A DNA stretch of 64,000 nt from contig ML677334.1 of the NCBI GenBank assembly GCA_007922305.1, positions 23,105,480 through 23,169,479 on the forward strand, given 5' to 3'. The DNA comes from Dermatemys mawii (lineage: Eukaryota; Chordata; Testudines; Dermatemydidae). Of the stretch, positions 35,911 to 48,239 are shown in pieces. Under the pieces are notes generated by a model, which made no database searches, was not told the DNA's origin, and worked only from the letters and a program-made list of their open reading frames with translations. Position 1 is the first letter of the stretch. Every line of letters begins with the position of its first letter. The position numbers and the translations under genes were made by a program.

Positions 35911-36007
35911 TTAGTGACAGATGAATCACTTCAGAAGAAAATATAAGAATTTCCAAACCTCCACCCATTTCCACAGCCAACCAGAATGGAATCCTTGGGA
36001 AGGTTCT

Positions 36008-36275
36008 AGAACATAAGAACAGCCATACTGGGTCAGACCAATGCTCCACCTAACCTAATATCCTGTCTTCTGATAGTGGCCATTGCCAGATGCTTCAGAG
36101 GGAATGAACAGAACCTGGCAACTATCAAATAATCTATCCCGTTGTACAGTTCTAGTTTCTAGCAGTTAGAGATGTAGGAACACCCAGAGATCATGGAGCT
36201 GGGTCCCTGATCATCTTGGCTAATTGCCACTGATGGATTTATCCTCCGTAATTTATCTAATTCTGAAATATTCTG
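36008..36275 (-). mobile_element. CR1 LINE 3' fragment
   Basis: The plus-strand words AAGAACAGCCATACTGGGTC, AGACCAATGCTCCA and GCCATTGCCAGATGCTTCAG, then GAATGAACAGAACCTGG, match the antisense 3' region of a turtle CR1 subfamily. It is diverged and truncated. Confidence 0.7.
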
Positions 36276-36975
36276 GCATAGTGCTAAATGGTCCACTAAT
36301 CCCAAGAAGAATTAATAGAGGCGAAAATAGGTATTATCTGCATTACATTATTACCAAAGACATTGAGACCCCAGAAAACAGGCACTGCAGAGACACTTAC
36401 TAAACCACCAAAACATTTACAATCGAGGTTACGATAGATGGAATACTGATAACATTTTAATCTGGATTGCATCTTGCAATGACAGAGTCAACTGTGTGCA
36501 GAAGGCCATTCCTTGTCTTCCTGAGGCAGGATCAAGGTGTATAGTTCTTCTAGGGTACAGGCCACCAAACTGTATGATAGAGTACACAGCTGCTACTCTG
36601 AGATGCAGTTGAGGGTGCCGCTATAGTCCTCCCAGATTAAGATTCAAGCTTCTGGTATATTTTTGCTGGTTGAGGCAGACAGGATGTCAATGAACCACTG
36701 AAATATTTCACAGGCAAGGATTTTGGTTCATCAAGTTTGACCTTTGAACCTCATGAAAATGAAGCTTTCTCAAAGAGATACATTTTGAAATTAAACTTCC
36801 AAAGATCACCCATGTGCAATCAATCAATCAATCAAATGTATAGTTGTCTGATAGACAGAAATGGTTTCCTGGGAACTGAGGTATATATCAAACTCTGGAA
36901 ATGTTCTCACTAAATAAAGCTACACAGACATTTTTAAAATTCAAAACACCGGGACTATTCCAGAAGGAGATGTTC
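36276..36975. other. Unannotated sequence
   Basis: No gene. A short (CAAT)n tract occurs at about 36817-36834. Confidence 0.45.
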
Positions 36976-36980
36976 TAGCA

Positions 36981-37349
36981 CAGTGGTGCTCAACCAGGAG
37001 TACATGTCCCAGGGAGTACACAGAAGTCTTTCATGGGTACATCAACTCATCTAGATATTTGCCTAGTTTTACTACAGGCAACATAAAAAACACCAGTGAA
37101 ATCAGTACAAACTAAAATGTCACACAGACAATGTAAGTACAATATTTATATTCCATTTATTTATTTTATAATTATATGGTAAAAATGAGAAAATAAGCAG
37201 TTTCAGTAACAGTGTGCTGGGACACTCTTGTATTTTTATCTCTGAGTTTGTAAGTAAGTAGTTTTAAGTGAGGTGAAACTTGAAACTTACATAAGACAAA
37301 TCAGACTCCTGAAAGGGATACAGTAATCTGGAAAGCTGGAGAAATGTTG
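36981..37349. mobile_element. hAT MITE, AT-rich
   Basis: Begins CAGTGGTGCTCAACCAGGAG. The internal words GTACATCAACTCATCTAGAT and GTAAGTACAATATTTATATT, then GACAAATCAGACTCCTGAAA, match a hAT MITE that I recall from turtles. The right terminus (about 37335-37349) is badly diverged and no target-site duplication could be matched. Confidence 0.6.
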
Positions 37350-37689
37350 AAAAATGAAGCTTCATAAGCTTGAACATGAGAAAATTTCTTTTTTTTAAAA
37401 TGGACATTAAGAAAAGAATGGCACAAGTATTTCAGGTTACCATACAAACTGAAAAGTTGGGAACAAAGTTGACACTCTGCCCTTAATTCACTTACCTTCA
37501 GTGAACAGAAGATATCCTGTCAGCCTTGATTTTTCTTTAATGTACGTGAGTTTGTCAGATGTTCAGAGCCAAATTTTCAATAGCTGCCTCAAAAAGTAAA
37601 CCTGTGATTTTGCAGTTTTGTAAGTAGCACTGGTGAAATCAGGTAGGTTTGTGTGCAAGGGAAGAAAGAAAATAGACAAGGGAATGGAA

Positions 37690-37980
37690 AGTTTTCTTGG
37701 GGTTAAGGTGCTGGGCCTGGACTCAGGAGACCTGGGTTCATTTCTGACTCCGATTTCTTGTGGGACAGTGGGTCTACCAGTTGGGGGCAGATGCTCAGCT
37801 GGCATAAACTGAAGTTATAATGGAACTAAGGCAGTTTAGACCAGCCATGGATCTTTCTTCACATCTCTTGGCACCTCAGTTCCCCCTTCCGTAAAATGGG
37901 GATAGGAACAGGGGTATTTAATCAATTTATTTTTGAACCTTTGTGAGATGCTTATATACTATAGTGATGGAAACCTGTAA
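37690..37980 (+). repeat. MIR/core-SINE
   Basis: Contains GGACTCAGGAGACCTGGGTT followed, after a small insertion, by GGCACCTCAGTTCCCC, GTAAAATGGGGATAGG and GTGAGATGCTTATATACTAT, the complete MIR order. Confidence 0.65.
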
Positions 37981-38449
37981 TGTACTGACAAAGGGACAAA
38001 TGGGAGGCTGTAGCGAAGGACATAGGAGCAGAAAATGGAGGGGGCAAAGTAATAAGAATAATTATAGAGAAAGAAGAGGATATAGAGGGAAGAGACACGA
38101 TTTAGAAGAAAGATGAAAAAAAGGTGAAAAAATAGTGAAAATAAGGAAGAACTGAAAAGAAGCCAAAGAGATAGAGAAAAAACAAAAGATCTGTCACCAT
38201 TTTACTGAGACGGTCTGATTCATTAAGGCTCTGTACCTTATGTAGTCATTTTCACCAGGAAAAATGAGTGTAAAATGCTAGCATTCTGATTTGCTAGCAT
38301 TTTACACACATTTTGCTGTGGAACACCCAAAATCAAACAGGTTTTAATATGAGTAAGTTTACAGACTTGCCCTTTATAATCCACGGGAAAAATTCCGAAC
38401 CAAAGTTAATGCAAATGAAGAGAATTTCACCCTTTGAAAAATTCTGAAC

Positions 38450-39130
38450 AAAAAAACCACAGATGCTCTGAAATTTTTGACATGTGTCAAACCATAAATA
38501 ATTGACCACTATAAAGAGGGTGAAATTGTGATTTTTGTTGAATGCTGGCAGAAAATGGAAATCTACTCTCACCAAAATTTTTGCATTTTTGTAAATTTTT
38601 CCATTCCAAATAGGAATGAAAAGTCAAAAATGAATTGTTTTCATGGGGAAAGATTTCCAGAGATAGTCTATTTTGGGAGAACCAAAACAGAGTTTTTCAG
38701 CTTGCTGACTGCCCACCTGGAATGCTCTTGGCAGTTTCACTTTCTCCCTACAGGAAGACAGTGAAGTTGATGAGAGTTTTCTAGACAGGCTGCTGAAGGC
38801 TCTTCACCTCCTTGCCTTCCCTCCAGCCCAGCTGCTGAATAGCACTGCAGGAGAAACAGAGCTGGTGTGTGCAGCATCCTCGCCTTACCCCCATGCCTGT
38901 ATATAGCCTACCTGCAGCTCCTTTGCTGCATGCCTGGAAGTCTGGTACCCATTTTGTTTTCTCCCTGCAGCCAGAAAGTGAAATTGGCAAGAGACTTCCC
39001 AATGGGCAGCCACAGCCATTTCAATTTTTCCGATGGCAAAATGGAAATTTTCAGCAAAAAAGTTCGATTTTGTGATAAGTGCCGTTTCTGGTGGAATAAT
39101 TTTCCAACAGAAAACTCCCAGCCAGCTGTG
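38450..39130. repeat. Degenerate inverted-repeat region, possible old MITE
   Basis: Segments near 38550-38760 and 38950-39120 show partial inverted similarity (GCAGTTTCACTTTCTCCCT against AGAAAGTGAAATTGGCAAG; ATGGAAATTT-type words). Boundaries and family are uncertain. Confidence 0.25.
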
Positions 39131-39286
39131 CTTTCGTTCCTTCTAGACTGTCTCCTCTTTGGCCTGATATTCTGATGTGGAGGAGGAAAACTAGGGGAAA
39201 ATGGACTAGTTTTAGGATTGGACAAGTGACCTTCTGGAGCTAGCACAACCTACTACAAATAACACAATAATGTTTCTTAGATTAGT

Positions 39287-39400
39287 AGCTCTTCTGGGCA
39301 GAGACTGTTTCTTACTGTGTGTCTGAACAACATTTAGCACAGTAGGGCCACAATGTCATCTCTGCATCAGAGGCCCCATTCTAAATTCCCCTGCTGCCTA
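39287..39400 (+). repeat. Old interspersed repeat 3' end
   Basis: AGCTCTTCTGGGCAGAGACTG and then TTAGCACAGTAGGGCC follow the same pattern as 54832-54965 (AGCTCTTTGGGGCAGGGACTG and so on), an amniote repeat whose copies end in AATA-type tails. Confidence 0.4.
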
Positions 39401-40667
39401 CTGAGCCATTGGACAAACAACTTATTTGATTTATGTTTAGTTCCCTTTTTATTCTGTGAGGTTTAATGAGACTGGAAGAAAACTCTGATCATATGCATTG
39501 AATATGGTGGTGTGGGTGGAGAGTTGTTTCAATATTTCAATTTCTCAAGGGGGGGGGGATAAAATAGTAGGCCATGGATTTCTCCCCATGTTTTTGGGTT
39601 TTTTTGTTTATTTGATTTTTTTTTTTTACTTCATTGTCTATTTTTCTCAAGATGGCAAAAATGGCTAGAAAAGTGTCTGTTAATGGATAGTCAGAAGTAG
39701 TTTCCTGTGGTCTTAAAACAAACCATCAATTACAGGCAGTCTTTCCATCTCTAGAGGGGAAAAAATTCAATACAATTCAGTTGGTTGCATGGCTATTGAG
39801 TGATAAGAAATCAGAGAGGAAAACCATATATTAAAAAGAAATGAAATTGTTGGACACTCCTAACCACTAACACTCCAGTACTAACAGTTTGGGAAAGCAT
39901 TTACCTGAGACTTGGTTAACCAGCCTCCTTGAAAAAATAATGAACTTTTGCAATACTACAGCCATTTGACCTGTGCATCCTTGTTTGTCTGAGCAACGGT
40001 TCTCACAAAGGAAAGAGTATCAATATGAGAAGGCAAGCTCTTGGCTTTAATAAGTATTGACACAAAGGGTAGCTTGACTAGTTTTTACAACCATGAAAAA
40101 TCCACTTTATTTTTTATGTTAGCCTTTGAGCAATGACAGTTCAAGAAAGGAGAGACTTCAAATTAATTACAAAACTTGGCAATGTTTATCTGCAAAAAGC
40201 ATGATTTTTTAGCTACTCCTAACATGGCAGAGAACATTTGATTCTTCTCAGCCAGATAATTGCTTCTGGCTTGCACACAATCTCTTAACTGAAAACAGGT
40301 ACATCCATTCCAACCACTGACATTACAGGCTTGATTCTCCACTGTTTCCATAAGGAAACTGGTGACACTCCAGCAAAATCAAGAGAATTAATATCAGCCT
40401 AAAATTGGTGTAACTGAATGGAGAATCAGGCCTTATGGGCCCAGTTATACCCTCTGATATGCATGAGCAGTTCCCATTGGATTCAAAGGGAGCTCCACAG
40501 TGCACGAGAGAAAAATTGGGCTATACTGAGCCTAACTTTGTGATTGCAAAATAGACTCATGCCACCGCTTCAAACAAAAAACAAAGTACTTGTCCATAAT
40601 GTTTGCACATACACTTACATGTTTTGTACACCACAGGCCCAACTTGTATATTTCAGGTCCTAAAAAG
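39401..40667. other. Unannotated sequence
   Basis: No supported gene. Short G and T homopolymer runs (about 39548-39560 and 39618-39629) are present. Confidence 0.4.
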
Positions 40668-40675
40668 CACCAAGG

Positions 40676-41389
40676 CAGGGGTGGGCGAACTGCGGCCTGC
40701 GGGCCATATGTGGCCTGCTGACCACTTTTTTCTGGCCTGCGGTTGCGGGAACGATGCCAGTGGCCCCGTGCTCGGCCAGAATGTTGAGCCATGGGCCCCA
40801 GCACTCCCGGGCCAGGGGCCAGGCCCAGCACAGGGAGCCCTGTGGCCCCAGTGCTCCCGGGCCAGGGATGGAGCTGAGCGCGGCGTGCCGCAGGGCCCCA
40901 GTGCTCCCTGGCCTGGACGCAGCCTGGGCCAAGCCGCGGAGCCCAGCGCTTGGGCTGGAGCGCCGAAGGTAAGCGGGGTGTGTGTGTGGAATCCCAGGGG
41001 GGTAGTGCTGGTGGTGGTTAGGGTGGGTGGGTGGGTTTTACGAGGGGGCAGTCAGGGAGCAAAGAGCAGAGGGGCTTAGATAGGGGGTGAGGTCCCAGGG
41101 GAGTTGGGGGAGTCTCAGGAGGGGGCAGTCAAGGAACAAAGAGCAAGGTGGCTTAGATAGGGGATGGGACAGTTAGAGTGGGGGGGGTCTCTGGAGGAGG
41201 CAATCGGGGGCAAGGAGTGTTGGATGGGTTGGAAGTTCTGAGGGGGGCAGTCAGGGAGCGGGAAGTGGGTGGGAGTCAGATAGGGGGCGGGGCCAGGCTG
41301 CTTGGTGAGGCACCACCTTCCCTACCCGGCCCTCCCCACATATTTGAACCCCAATGTGGCCCTCAGGCCAAAAGGTTTGCACACCCCTG
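40676..41389. mobile_element. hAT MITE, 714 bp
   Basis: The left end is CAGGGGTGGGCGAACTGCGG and the right end reverse complemented is CAGGGGTGTGCAAACC. The flanks CACCAAGG (40668-40675) and CACTAAGG (41390-41397) match at 7 of 8. The interior has a GC-rich duplicated block (GGCCCCAGTGCTCCCGGGCC type) and a G-rich minisatellite at 41040-41290. Confidence 0.8.
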
Positions 41390-41397
41390 CACTAAGG

Positions 41398-44209
41398 GAT
41401 AACCTTTCGGACAGTAAAATCCCTAGATTTGCCAAACATTTCTCCCTGGCTAAGTTTCAAACTAGGCTGCCTCATGCAGCGTAATTGTGTCTAGCAATGG
41501 ACTCTCCCATTGTAATTGTCCCAACATGGTGCAAGGCAGTAGAATAGAAAGTTGCCAACTTTTTTTGTTTTAAATGCGTTCCCTTCCATAATTAATTTAC
41601 AACAGGTTTTAAAGCTGCTCTGAGATGTATCTCCTTTAGGAATTACAATTCAAAATGAGAATTTGAGAGCACTGCTCAGGTTCAGATATCTGTCCTCTAG
41701 CCCCTGTGTCCAACCTGCTCACCAAAAGAGATGGGCCAGATCCAAAAAGTTTGGATTTGGACCCAAACTTTCAGAAGTCTGGGAGATTCTAGCCCTAGAG
41801 GTTGTGATTCAGGCCTATTTGTAAACCCATTCACTTTCCAATACCAGCACAGGCATAATGCTTTGCTTTTCCATATACACAGAGCAACCAGCTACATTTC
41901 AATGTGAATTAACCTAAAGCTAAAGAACAACAAAAAAGGAACAAAAAAAATTAGCTCTCACAGAGACAGCATAGTATATAGATCTCCTCTGTAACATACT
42001 GCACTAGCTCTCTCTGAGACCGTCACAGTTTCTGAAACCTCGCACACAGGAAATTCAGAAGTGCCCTACACAAAAAACAAAAGGTATTACTCTTTCATAG
42101 CTAATTACAGCACAATAGTTGCTTTGGAGCAAAACAACAGGCACAAACCCAACCACAACAATAGTCGTTCTAGTCATACTCAAGCCAGTTTATATTTTAC
42201 AAAAACGATGGTTCAATTGGTCAGCTTCAAGAGAGTCCCATCAGGGATTAATTTAGTTCTTCATGTGGAACACAAGGAAGCTGTTTGCACACTGTAGCTG
42301 TAAATGATAACGTCAAACTGTCTCAGGTGGAAAGCTGAGCAGAAAACAGAGGAAGTAGATGTGAGCAATGGGCAAGAATCAGTCTGGTACAACTGGTCCA
42401 AATTGACTTTCTGTGTCTGGAACACACTCAGTGGTAATATCATTTCTCTAAGTGATGGAATTCTGACTTTATCTTGCATTTCTGTGCTCCAGCTGCAACA
42501 TACTTCCCTGCTGACTGAAGCTCCCAAGTTTGTGCTAATGGCGTGACAGATAAAGCAGTGCCTGAAAAAGCCATTTCTGATTAGGACCATTCTCATTACT
42601 CACGCCCAAACGGATATTGCTTCAATGAGATATGCCAGTGGTTTCAGAGGAACTATGTCAGTTATTCTTACTATAGTATAACCATGGCCCCAGCAAAGAG
42701 GAAAATATTTCCACATTGTATAACTATTTAAAACAAGGGACATCTTCATGTACTGAATGTAGAAGAAAGGAAGGTGGGGTTCTCTTTGTTATAGATGGAC
42801 CTCATCTTGAAATGTACCAATCACTGCAACTCCCCTTCCCTTTAAAAGGAATTGTGGACCGTCGGCACCTCTCAGCACTGGAAGTTAAAACATTGATAAA
42901 TGCAAGTCTTATCAGCCTTATTTTTAAAAAATACAGCAATGTACCCACAAAAAAATTGGTGAGATACTGTGCCTACAGTACAAAACTGGCCTCACTTCTG
43001 CATCCACAAATCATACACTTCACTGTCCACGTGACAAACTGAGCCTGCAAGTCATGGAACCCACAGATTTGCAGATGTGAACAGGAAGGCCAGCTAAAAC
43101 TGGATTAAAAAGCTAGGCCCACAACAGGATATGAGTTTGGCAGTTTTGCACCAGTTCCCAGGCAACAGGTGCAGTGCTTACAGTGGTCTGAAAATAGTGG
43201 GGATCTATCACAATCGGGGAGAAGCAGCTTTAGTGAGACAATGGTTAAAGTATGCCCAAGTGACATCACCTGATCATTATTGTTTTTTCTGGGTCTCCTT
43301 GCTACACCTCTGTGATAGATATGGCAATTTCCTGCAACATCATTGAAAAAATCTTACTAATTGAGTTTAATGACCTTTGGAGTCTGTTGCATTAAAAGCA
43401 ACAGGTATGTATTATTGTGGGCCTGGATGATGAAAGGAGTCTATTGAACAATGTGACACATATGAATGGTCTTCTGGGACCATTTACAAGAAGTGGATTT
43501 CTGGGAAATATCTAGGGGGAGATGAATGCAAATTCCCACGCACACACTTTAAGCATTGGGCAGCTGTCCACCACATCAGTAAAACATCGGCATTACAGTT
43601 GGTGCTAACTGGTGCTCTTTATTAGCAGCTTGTGCAGGGGCCATGGATCGACTGAACAAAAAGAAATATTGACTCTCATGCTGAACTGATCCCTACAGCC
43701 CAAGGCTATTGAGACACATGGGAGAGGGATTGTTAGGAAGCCTGCCATGCCAATGTCCCTACTGTCCCTCTGCCATGGATTCAACTCCAGGGCTTTTCCC
43801 CACATACTAAATTCACATGAAAATACATATGAAAATGGAAGGAAAGGTCATATGTCACTCGTTCACTATGGAGCCTTCTTCAGACAACGTGGCAGCATAG
43901 AATAAAGATACACACAACCAAGCCTGGCTGTATTTCCTCCACCACAGGTTAAACACAACAAATTATCTAATGTGCATTAGTTTATAAGGGAATTCAGGCA
44001 GGGATTGTGGGTCAAATTTAGCCCTGGTGTAAGTGGAGAAACTTAAGCTGCTATGGAATTGGGCCTCACATGGTTTCAACAGGATGTATATAAGGGCCTG
44101 ACCAGCTCTCTCTGAAGCCAATGGACAGAATCATATTAACTTCAATATGAGGTGGATCCGGTCCTGTATGTTTATTTACAGCATACACCAACAGAAAGAG
44201 AAGCTGTCA
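41398..44209. other. Unannotated sequence
   Basis: About 2.8 kb with no supported gene. The longest frames (111 codons at 42261-42596 and 108 codons at 42716-43042) have no recognisable domains. No confident element boundaries. Confidence 0.4.
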
Positions 44210-44217
44210 GGGCCAGT

Positions 44218-44340
44218 TAGGGTGACAAGAAAGCAAATGTGAAAAATTGGGATGGAGGTAGTGGGTAATAGGACCCTATATAAGAAAAAGACCCCAAAAT
44301 CAGGACTGTCCCTATAAAATCGGGACATCTGGTCATCCTA
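44218..44340 (-). mobile_element. 123-bp MITE (TAGGGTGACC family), copy 2
   Basis: Runs from TAGGGTGACA to GGTCATCCTA, in the opposite orientation to the copy at 35617. The flanks GGGCCAGT (44210-44217) and GGGCCAGG (44341-44348) match at 7 of 8. Confidence 0.8.
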
Positions 44341-44362
44341 GGGCCAGGCCACAGGCATCCTG

Positions 44363-44560
44363 TGCCTATCACCACATTGCATCAGGAGACGAGTAGCGGG
44401 GTCAGGGTCGAGCCAGGTCAGGATACCAAGGAGTCAGTGTCAGGTAGCAGGTTACAGCCAGCAGACAAGTAGTGGAGTCAGGATTGAGCCACGGTCAGGA
44501 TAAGGAGCCAGAGTCTGGGGTCCAAGGCAAGGCTTGGAACAGAAGCAAACTGGTGGTCTA
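44363..44560. repeat. Purine-rich LTR-like repeat (uncertain)
   Basis: GGGGTCAGGGTCGAGCCA and GGAGTCAGGATTGAGCCA are internal repeats, similar in character to 28601-29110. Boundaries are not resolved. A 201-codon frame beginning at 44472 runs from here into the neighbouring sequence; no domain is recognisable in it. Confidence 0.25.
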
Positions 44561-45381
44561 CATCATTGCTCAGACCGCTCCCTATGCTGACTTCCTGCAC
44601 CTATACCAGCATGAGCCAATCAGTGGGCTCCAGGGGGGCACCACACAGTCTCTGCTGGCAGTACTTCCTGCAGTGTCTTCACAGGGTTCTCCAGTGGAAA
44701 CCCAGCCTAAACCTTCAGTGGTAAAGCAGAAGCAGCAGCAGCCCAGAACCCCCACGATCCCAGTCCCACAGGTTCTTATAGAAGCCTTAGCTGGTTTTTA
44801 TGGCAAGTTTAGGATGGCAGGGTCAGAGGCAGGCGAGGGGATGTCTGAGCAAATGTGCAGTTCTGCCCCATATATTCACAATGGGCCTTGTCCTCAGAAA
44901 TGCTGGGAATCTACAACTCCTGTTGACACTACAAAGAGTGCTCCGCATTTCTCAGGCCCTTGGGGGACACAGGCCTATAATACCAAAGCCTGTTTTGGAC
45001 ATTCATCAGTACTATTTCCAGCAGCACTAGGCTCTCTCAGGGCACCTACAGCCCCAAAGAGAGATTATTTGATTTAGCAAATAAGGCTCAAATCAGACAA
45101 TATTCTTATGGAATTGTTTTTAGTATGAATTTAATGAACATTCTTTTTTATTTATACCTCATAACAAAAGACTGTGGATTTCTTGCTGTGTACCATTTTG
45201 CAGCTCTAAGTTGGATAAGGCACAGCATCTGTTTTTGGGCTGTTCCTAAAGGGAAAATTGATGACAAATTTCAGTTCAGTTCCACACACATTTCTATCAC
45301 CTAATTACAGTGCCCATATACTCTTGGTTCTGAACGTTTATTCAGTTCAGAGCAGGGACTGAAACAACATTTCACTTTAAC

Positions 45382-45880
45382 CTATATGAGCTGGGATCTG
45401 ACATCCCAGATAGCCTCATGATGGCACTGCACCCATTCACAGGTAGCATCAGTACCCTCTTGTGCTGATGAATGGGTACCAGCCAACAGGGAAGCCAAAA
45501 TCTGCAGCCTGCAGGATACTGTTGCAACAGCTCTCTCTTTTTCAGATTCTTCTTTCTCTGAGCAGTAAAAGTACGGAAAGTCTTGGGGTTTTTTTTGGCA
45601 CTCTTGGGTGAAATGTAATGCTCTGCACAAAATCAACAAGATGTTCACCCTGCCAAGAAACTTTCCTTCTATTACATTGCTGGAAGATATTCACAGCCTT
45701 CAAGCAATCTTGTTGTTATGACTTGGCACAATTTGACTGGTTTGAGCAAGCCAGTTCCTGTGGCGAACTGCTTCATCATTTCAGAAAGTATGGATGTCAT
45801 TTCCTGCCTGTCAGATGTTCTCCCAGATGTAGCTCCCTTTGCTTCTTCTGGAGAGACAGCTGATACACAGCCTTTCCTCC
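45382..45880 (-). other. Possible degenerate coding segment, unidentified
   Basis: On the minus strand two frames follow each other. The first, about 63 codons (about 45690-45880), includes SDRQEMTSILSEMMKQF and ends at two stops. The second (45382-45648) is 88 codons. Composition looks protein-like, with charged helices, and the frame change is what a decayed pseudogene would show. I do not recognise a family. Confidence 0.15.
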
Positions 45881-45896
45881 TGCTTCATCCCACAGC

Positions 45897-46107
45897 CAGA
45901 AGTGGATTACAGTTTTGTGGGGCCCTGGGCCAGAGCAAGTAGGGGACCTTTCCCACACACAGCTCTTCTGTTGGGGAGCAGGGTCGAGGCATGGGAGCTT
46001 TCCCTGCTTCCGGGCAGGAGCGCTGCACAGGCAAGCAGAGTGGGTGGAGTTTGGAGGTGCCCATTTTTCCAGGCCCCCGAATTGGCCCAGTAGCTAGTCT
46101 GCCACTG
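45897..46107. mobile_element. hAT MITE, 211 bp
   Basis: The left end is CAGAAGTGGATTACAG and the right end reverse complemented is CAGTGGCAGACTAGC. The flanks CCCACAGC (45889-45896) and CCCTCAGC (46108-46115) match at 7 of 8. Confidence 0.7.
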
Positions 46108-46434
46108 CCCTCAGCAAAGTGTTCTTTCTGATAGCATGGTCCACAGCACAGCAGCTCCTACACTTGTAACTTTTCACTAACTCTCTATGTTCTGATAGGG
46201 CCAGATCCTGCTCTCACTGAACTCAATGGGAGTTTGCCATTAGGTTAGCGGCAGTAAGATTTACCTTCTGCCCCAAGCCATATGGTATCTTACTTTCTAA
46301 CAAAGTAAACATACACTATTAAAGAAGGTTATGCAATAACCCTTTAAAACCTTTACAATTATCTCCTGACCTACCAAGTTCTGACGGCTACTTGCAGAAT
46401 GTAAATGGATAAGTACAAGAAGCAAGTCTATGCC

Positions 46435-46456
46435 AAAAAAAAAAAAAAAAAAAAAA
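46435..46456. repeat. (A)22 homopolymer
   Basis: Twenty-two consecutive A residues with no recognisable SINE body immediately upstream; polymorphic and error-prone. Confidence 0.95.
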
Positions 46457-47990
46457 GGCACCAGAAGAAGAGCAAACAACAAAAAGAGTGAATGCAGCCA
46501 AATCCAACAACACACTACCCAGAGGGTGGATAATTGACAGAAGAGACTCCACAGGGGTATGCAATACCTTTTGCATGGGCAAATTTCAGAAGGACATTAC
46601 CCTCTAGCATTTCATGTGTAAACAGTTGCTTCCCCCACAAAACCAGACAGCATAAATCTCAAAGCCCATTACTGGTTAAAAGTAACACAAAAGTCAAAGC
46701 AAAAACAATGAGCCACAGTGTGAAAACTTTACTGTCTTTAGCTTTTCATAGTAATAAGCTATTATTAAAACTTAAATAGATGGGAGGGAAATGAGGGACA
46801 CCCTTGAAAAGCACCAGATGATTTCATTTTAATAACTGCATGTGCATTTCCTCATATGTTTTCAGGGTATCTAGGAATCACAACTGAGTCAGTGTGTTCT
46901 TTACAATATCATGCAAAACAGAGGTGAAAAACAGATCACAAAAGCAACCTTACTCAAGAGCCAGATATGCAAACAGATTCTGCTGCAGCATGCACATAAA
47001 TTACAGAACAAAGCCCCCTAGCTTTTCCAGAGTTGTCGACCAGCTTTAATTGTCTCTGATTTTCCATATGCACACAAATGGCATTATTAGGGTGTTCCGC
47101 AGATCTCTGCCATCTACTCGCTAATGTATATAATATGTTCAGTGAGGAAAAGCAGATAAACAACATACATCCAGGTAACATTAATGCTGGATAAAGGAAA
47201 ATGAGGAACAAGAAGGAAAGTGTCATGTAAAGTGTTATGGACTAACAATCAGTGAAGGGAACTTGTTTAGGATAGCCAAAAAAAGAAGGAAGAAACATGC
47301 AAATATGTAGGAGGAAAGGAAACATGATATCAAAAGACACAAGAGGAAGATTTTTCAGAGGGGAAAGAAAAGACTTAGACACACTGGTTCCATTTCTAGT
47401 TCAGCCACTGCCTTTCTGTACAAGCCTGTCAAAACTCAGAAAAATGGGAACCTATGTTAGACACTTAGTAAAAATGGCCAGATTTTCATAGGTGCTGAGT
47501 ACCTACAACTCCCAGTGATTTTGGCTAGAGGTTCACCACCTGTGAAAACTAGTCCTTTTTTTTTTAAAGGCATCTAAAAGTTGACTACCAAATTCCGATT
47601 TAGACACTCAAATCTGAAAATGTGGCCTTATACAATATATACCGTGCCTCCCTTTCCCATATGTAAAATACATACATAATTCATGAGAACACTCTGAAAT
47701 CTTTTGAAAGACATTAAGTGCAGAGTTATCTGTAGTAACATTAGCATTAAAAACAGAAAAAGATTAATCAGAAGAATAAAGAAGAATCAGAGTGTTTTGT
47801 ACTGACATTAAATAGAAATTAGTATGTGTATGTATGAGTACTTATTGATGTGGTAGGAACATATTATAAGTATATAAAGTATTATATAAAAAACCAACCT
47901 ATTTGTGAACAACTTCACTGTAGAGACAAGAGTTTACTGTAGAAACCAGCATGTATGATCAAGTACGTTTACAGTGTATATGTACGAGGG
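46457..47990. other. Unannotated; old MITE relic near 47475-47630
   Basis: No gene. The segment at 47475-47630 is a diverged copy of the repeat with GATTTTCA...GTGCTGAG termini. The remainder is unassigned AT-rich DNA. Confidence 0.4.
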
Positions 47991-47999
47991 GAGTATGGT

Positions 48000-48160
48000 C
48001 TGATGATCTGAGCAAACTCGGGAGTTCAGATCACCTCTCCAATCCCGATTTACCAGGTAGTCTTGGCTATGTAGTCACAGGCTGAGAAAGTAGCCAATTC
48101 ATTTCTCAGCCAATCTTCTCCTCACTGGTAAGACGAGGAATGAGTACTTCCATACCGCAG
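48000..48160 (+). repeat. MIR/core-SINE relic
   Basis: GGTCTGATGATCTGAGC, then GTTCAGATCACCTCTCC and a CTCACTGGTAAGACGAGG block follow the MIR order at high divergence. Confidence 0.35.
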
Positions 48161-48182
48161 AGAAGTGCCATGGCGATTTACT

Positions 48183-48237
48183 CATTTATAGTTTTCCAAA
48201 GACTTTACTTTGTAAAGTCTTTGGAAAACTATAAATG
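48183..48237. repeat. Perfect 25-bp hairpin
   Basis: The left arm 48183-48207 and right arm 48213-48237 are exact reverse complements (25 of 25), separated by the 5-nt loop CTTTG. It is AT-rich and has no flanking target-site duplication or element termini. Confidence 0.95.
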
Positions 48238-48239
48238 AT

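Noticed and set aside
44472..45077. 201-codon frame
   Set aside because: No domain, low-complexity Gln/Pro stretches, and it begins in an LTR-like repeat. I could not support a gene.
48183..48237. Microrna precursor
   Set aside because: The stem of 25 bp with a 5-nt loop is too short for a typical animal pre-miRNA, and pairing does not extend into the flanks.
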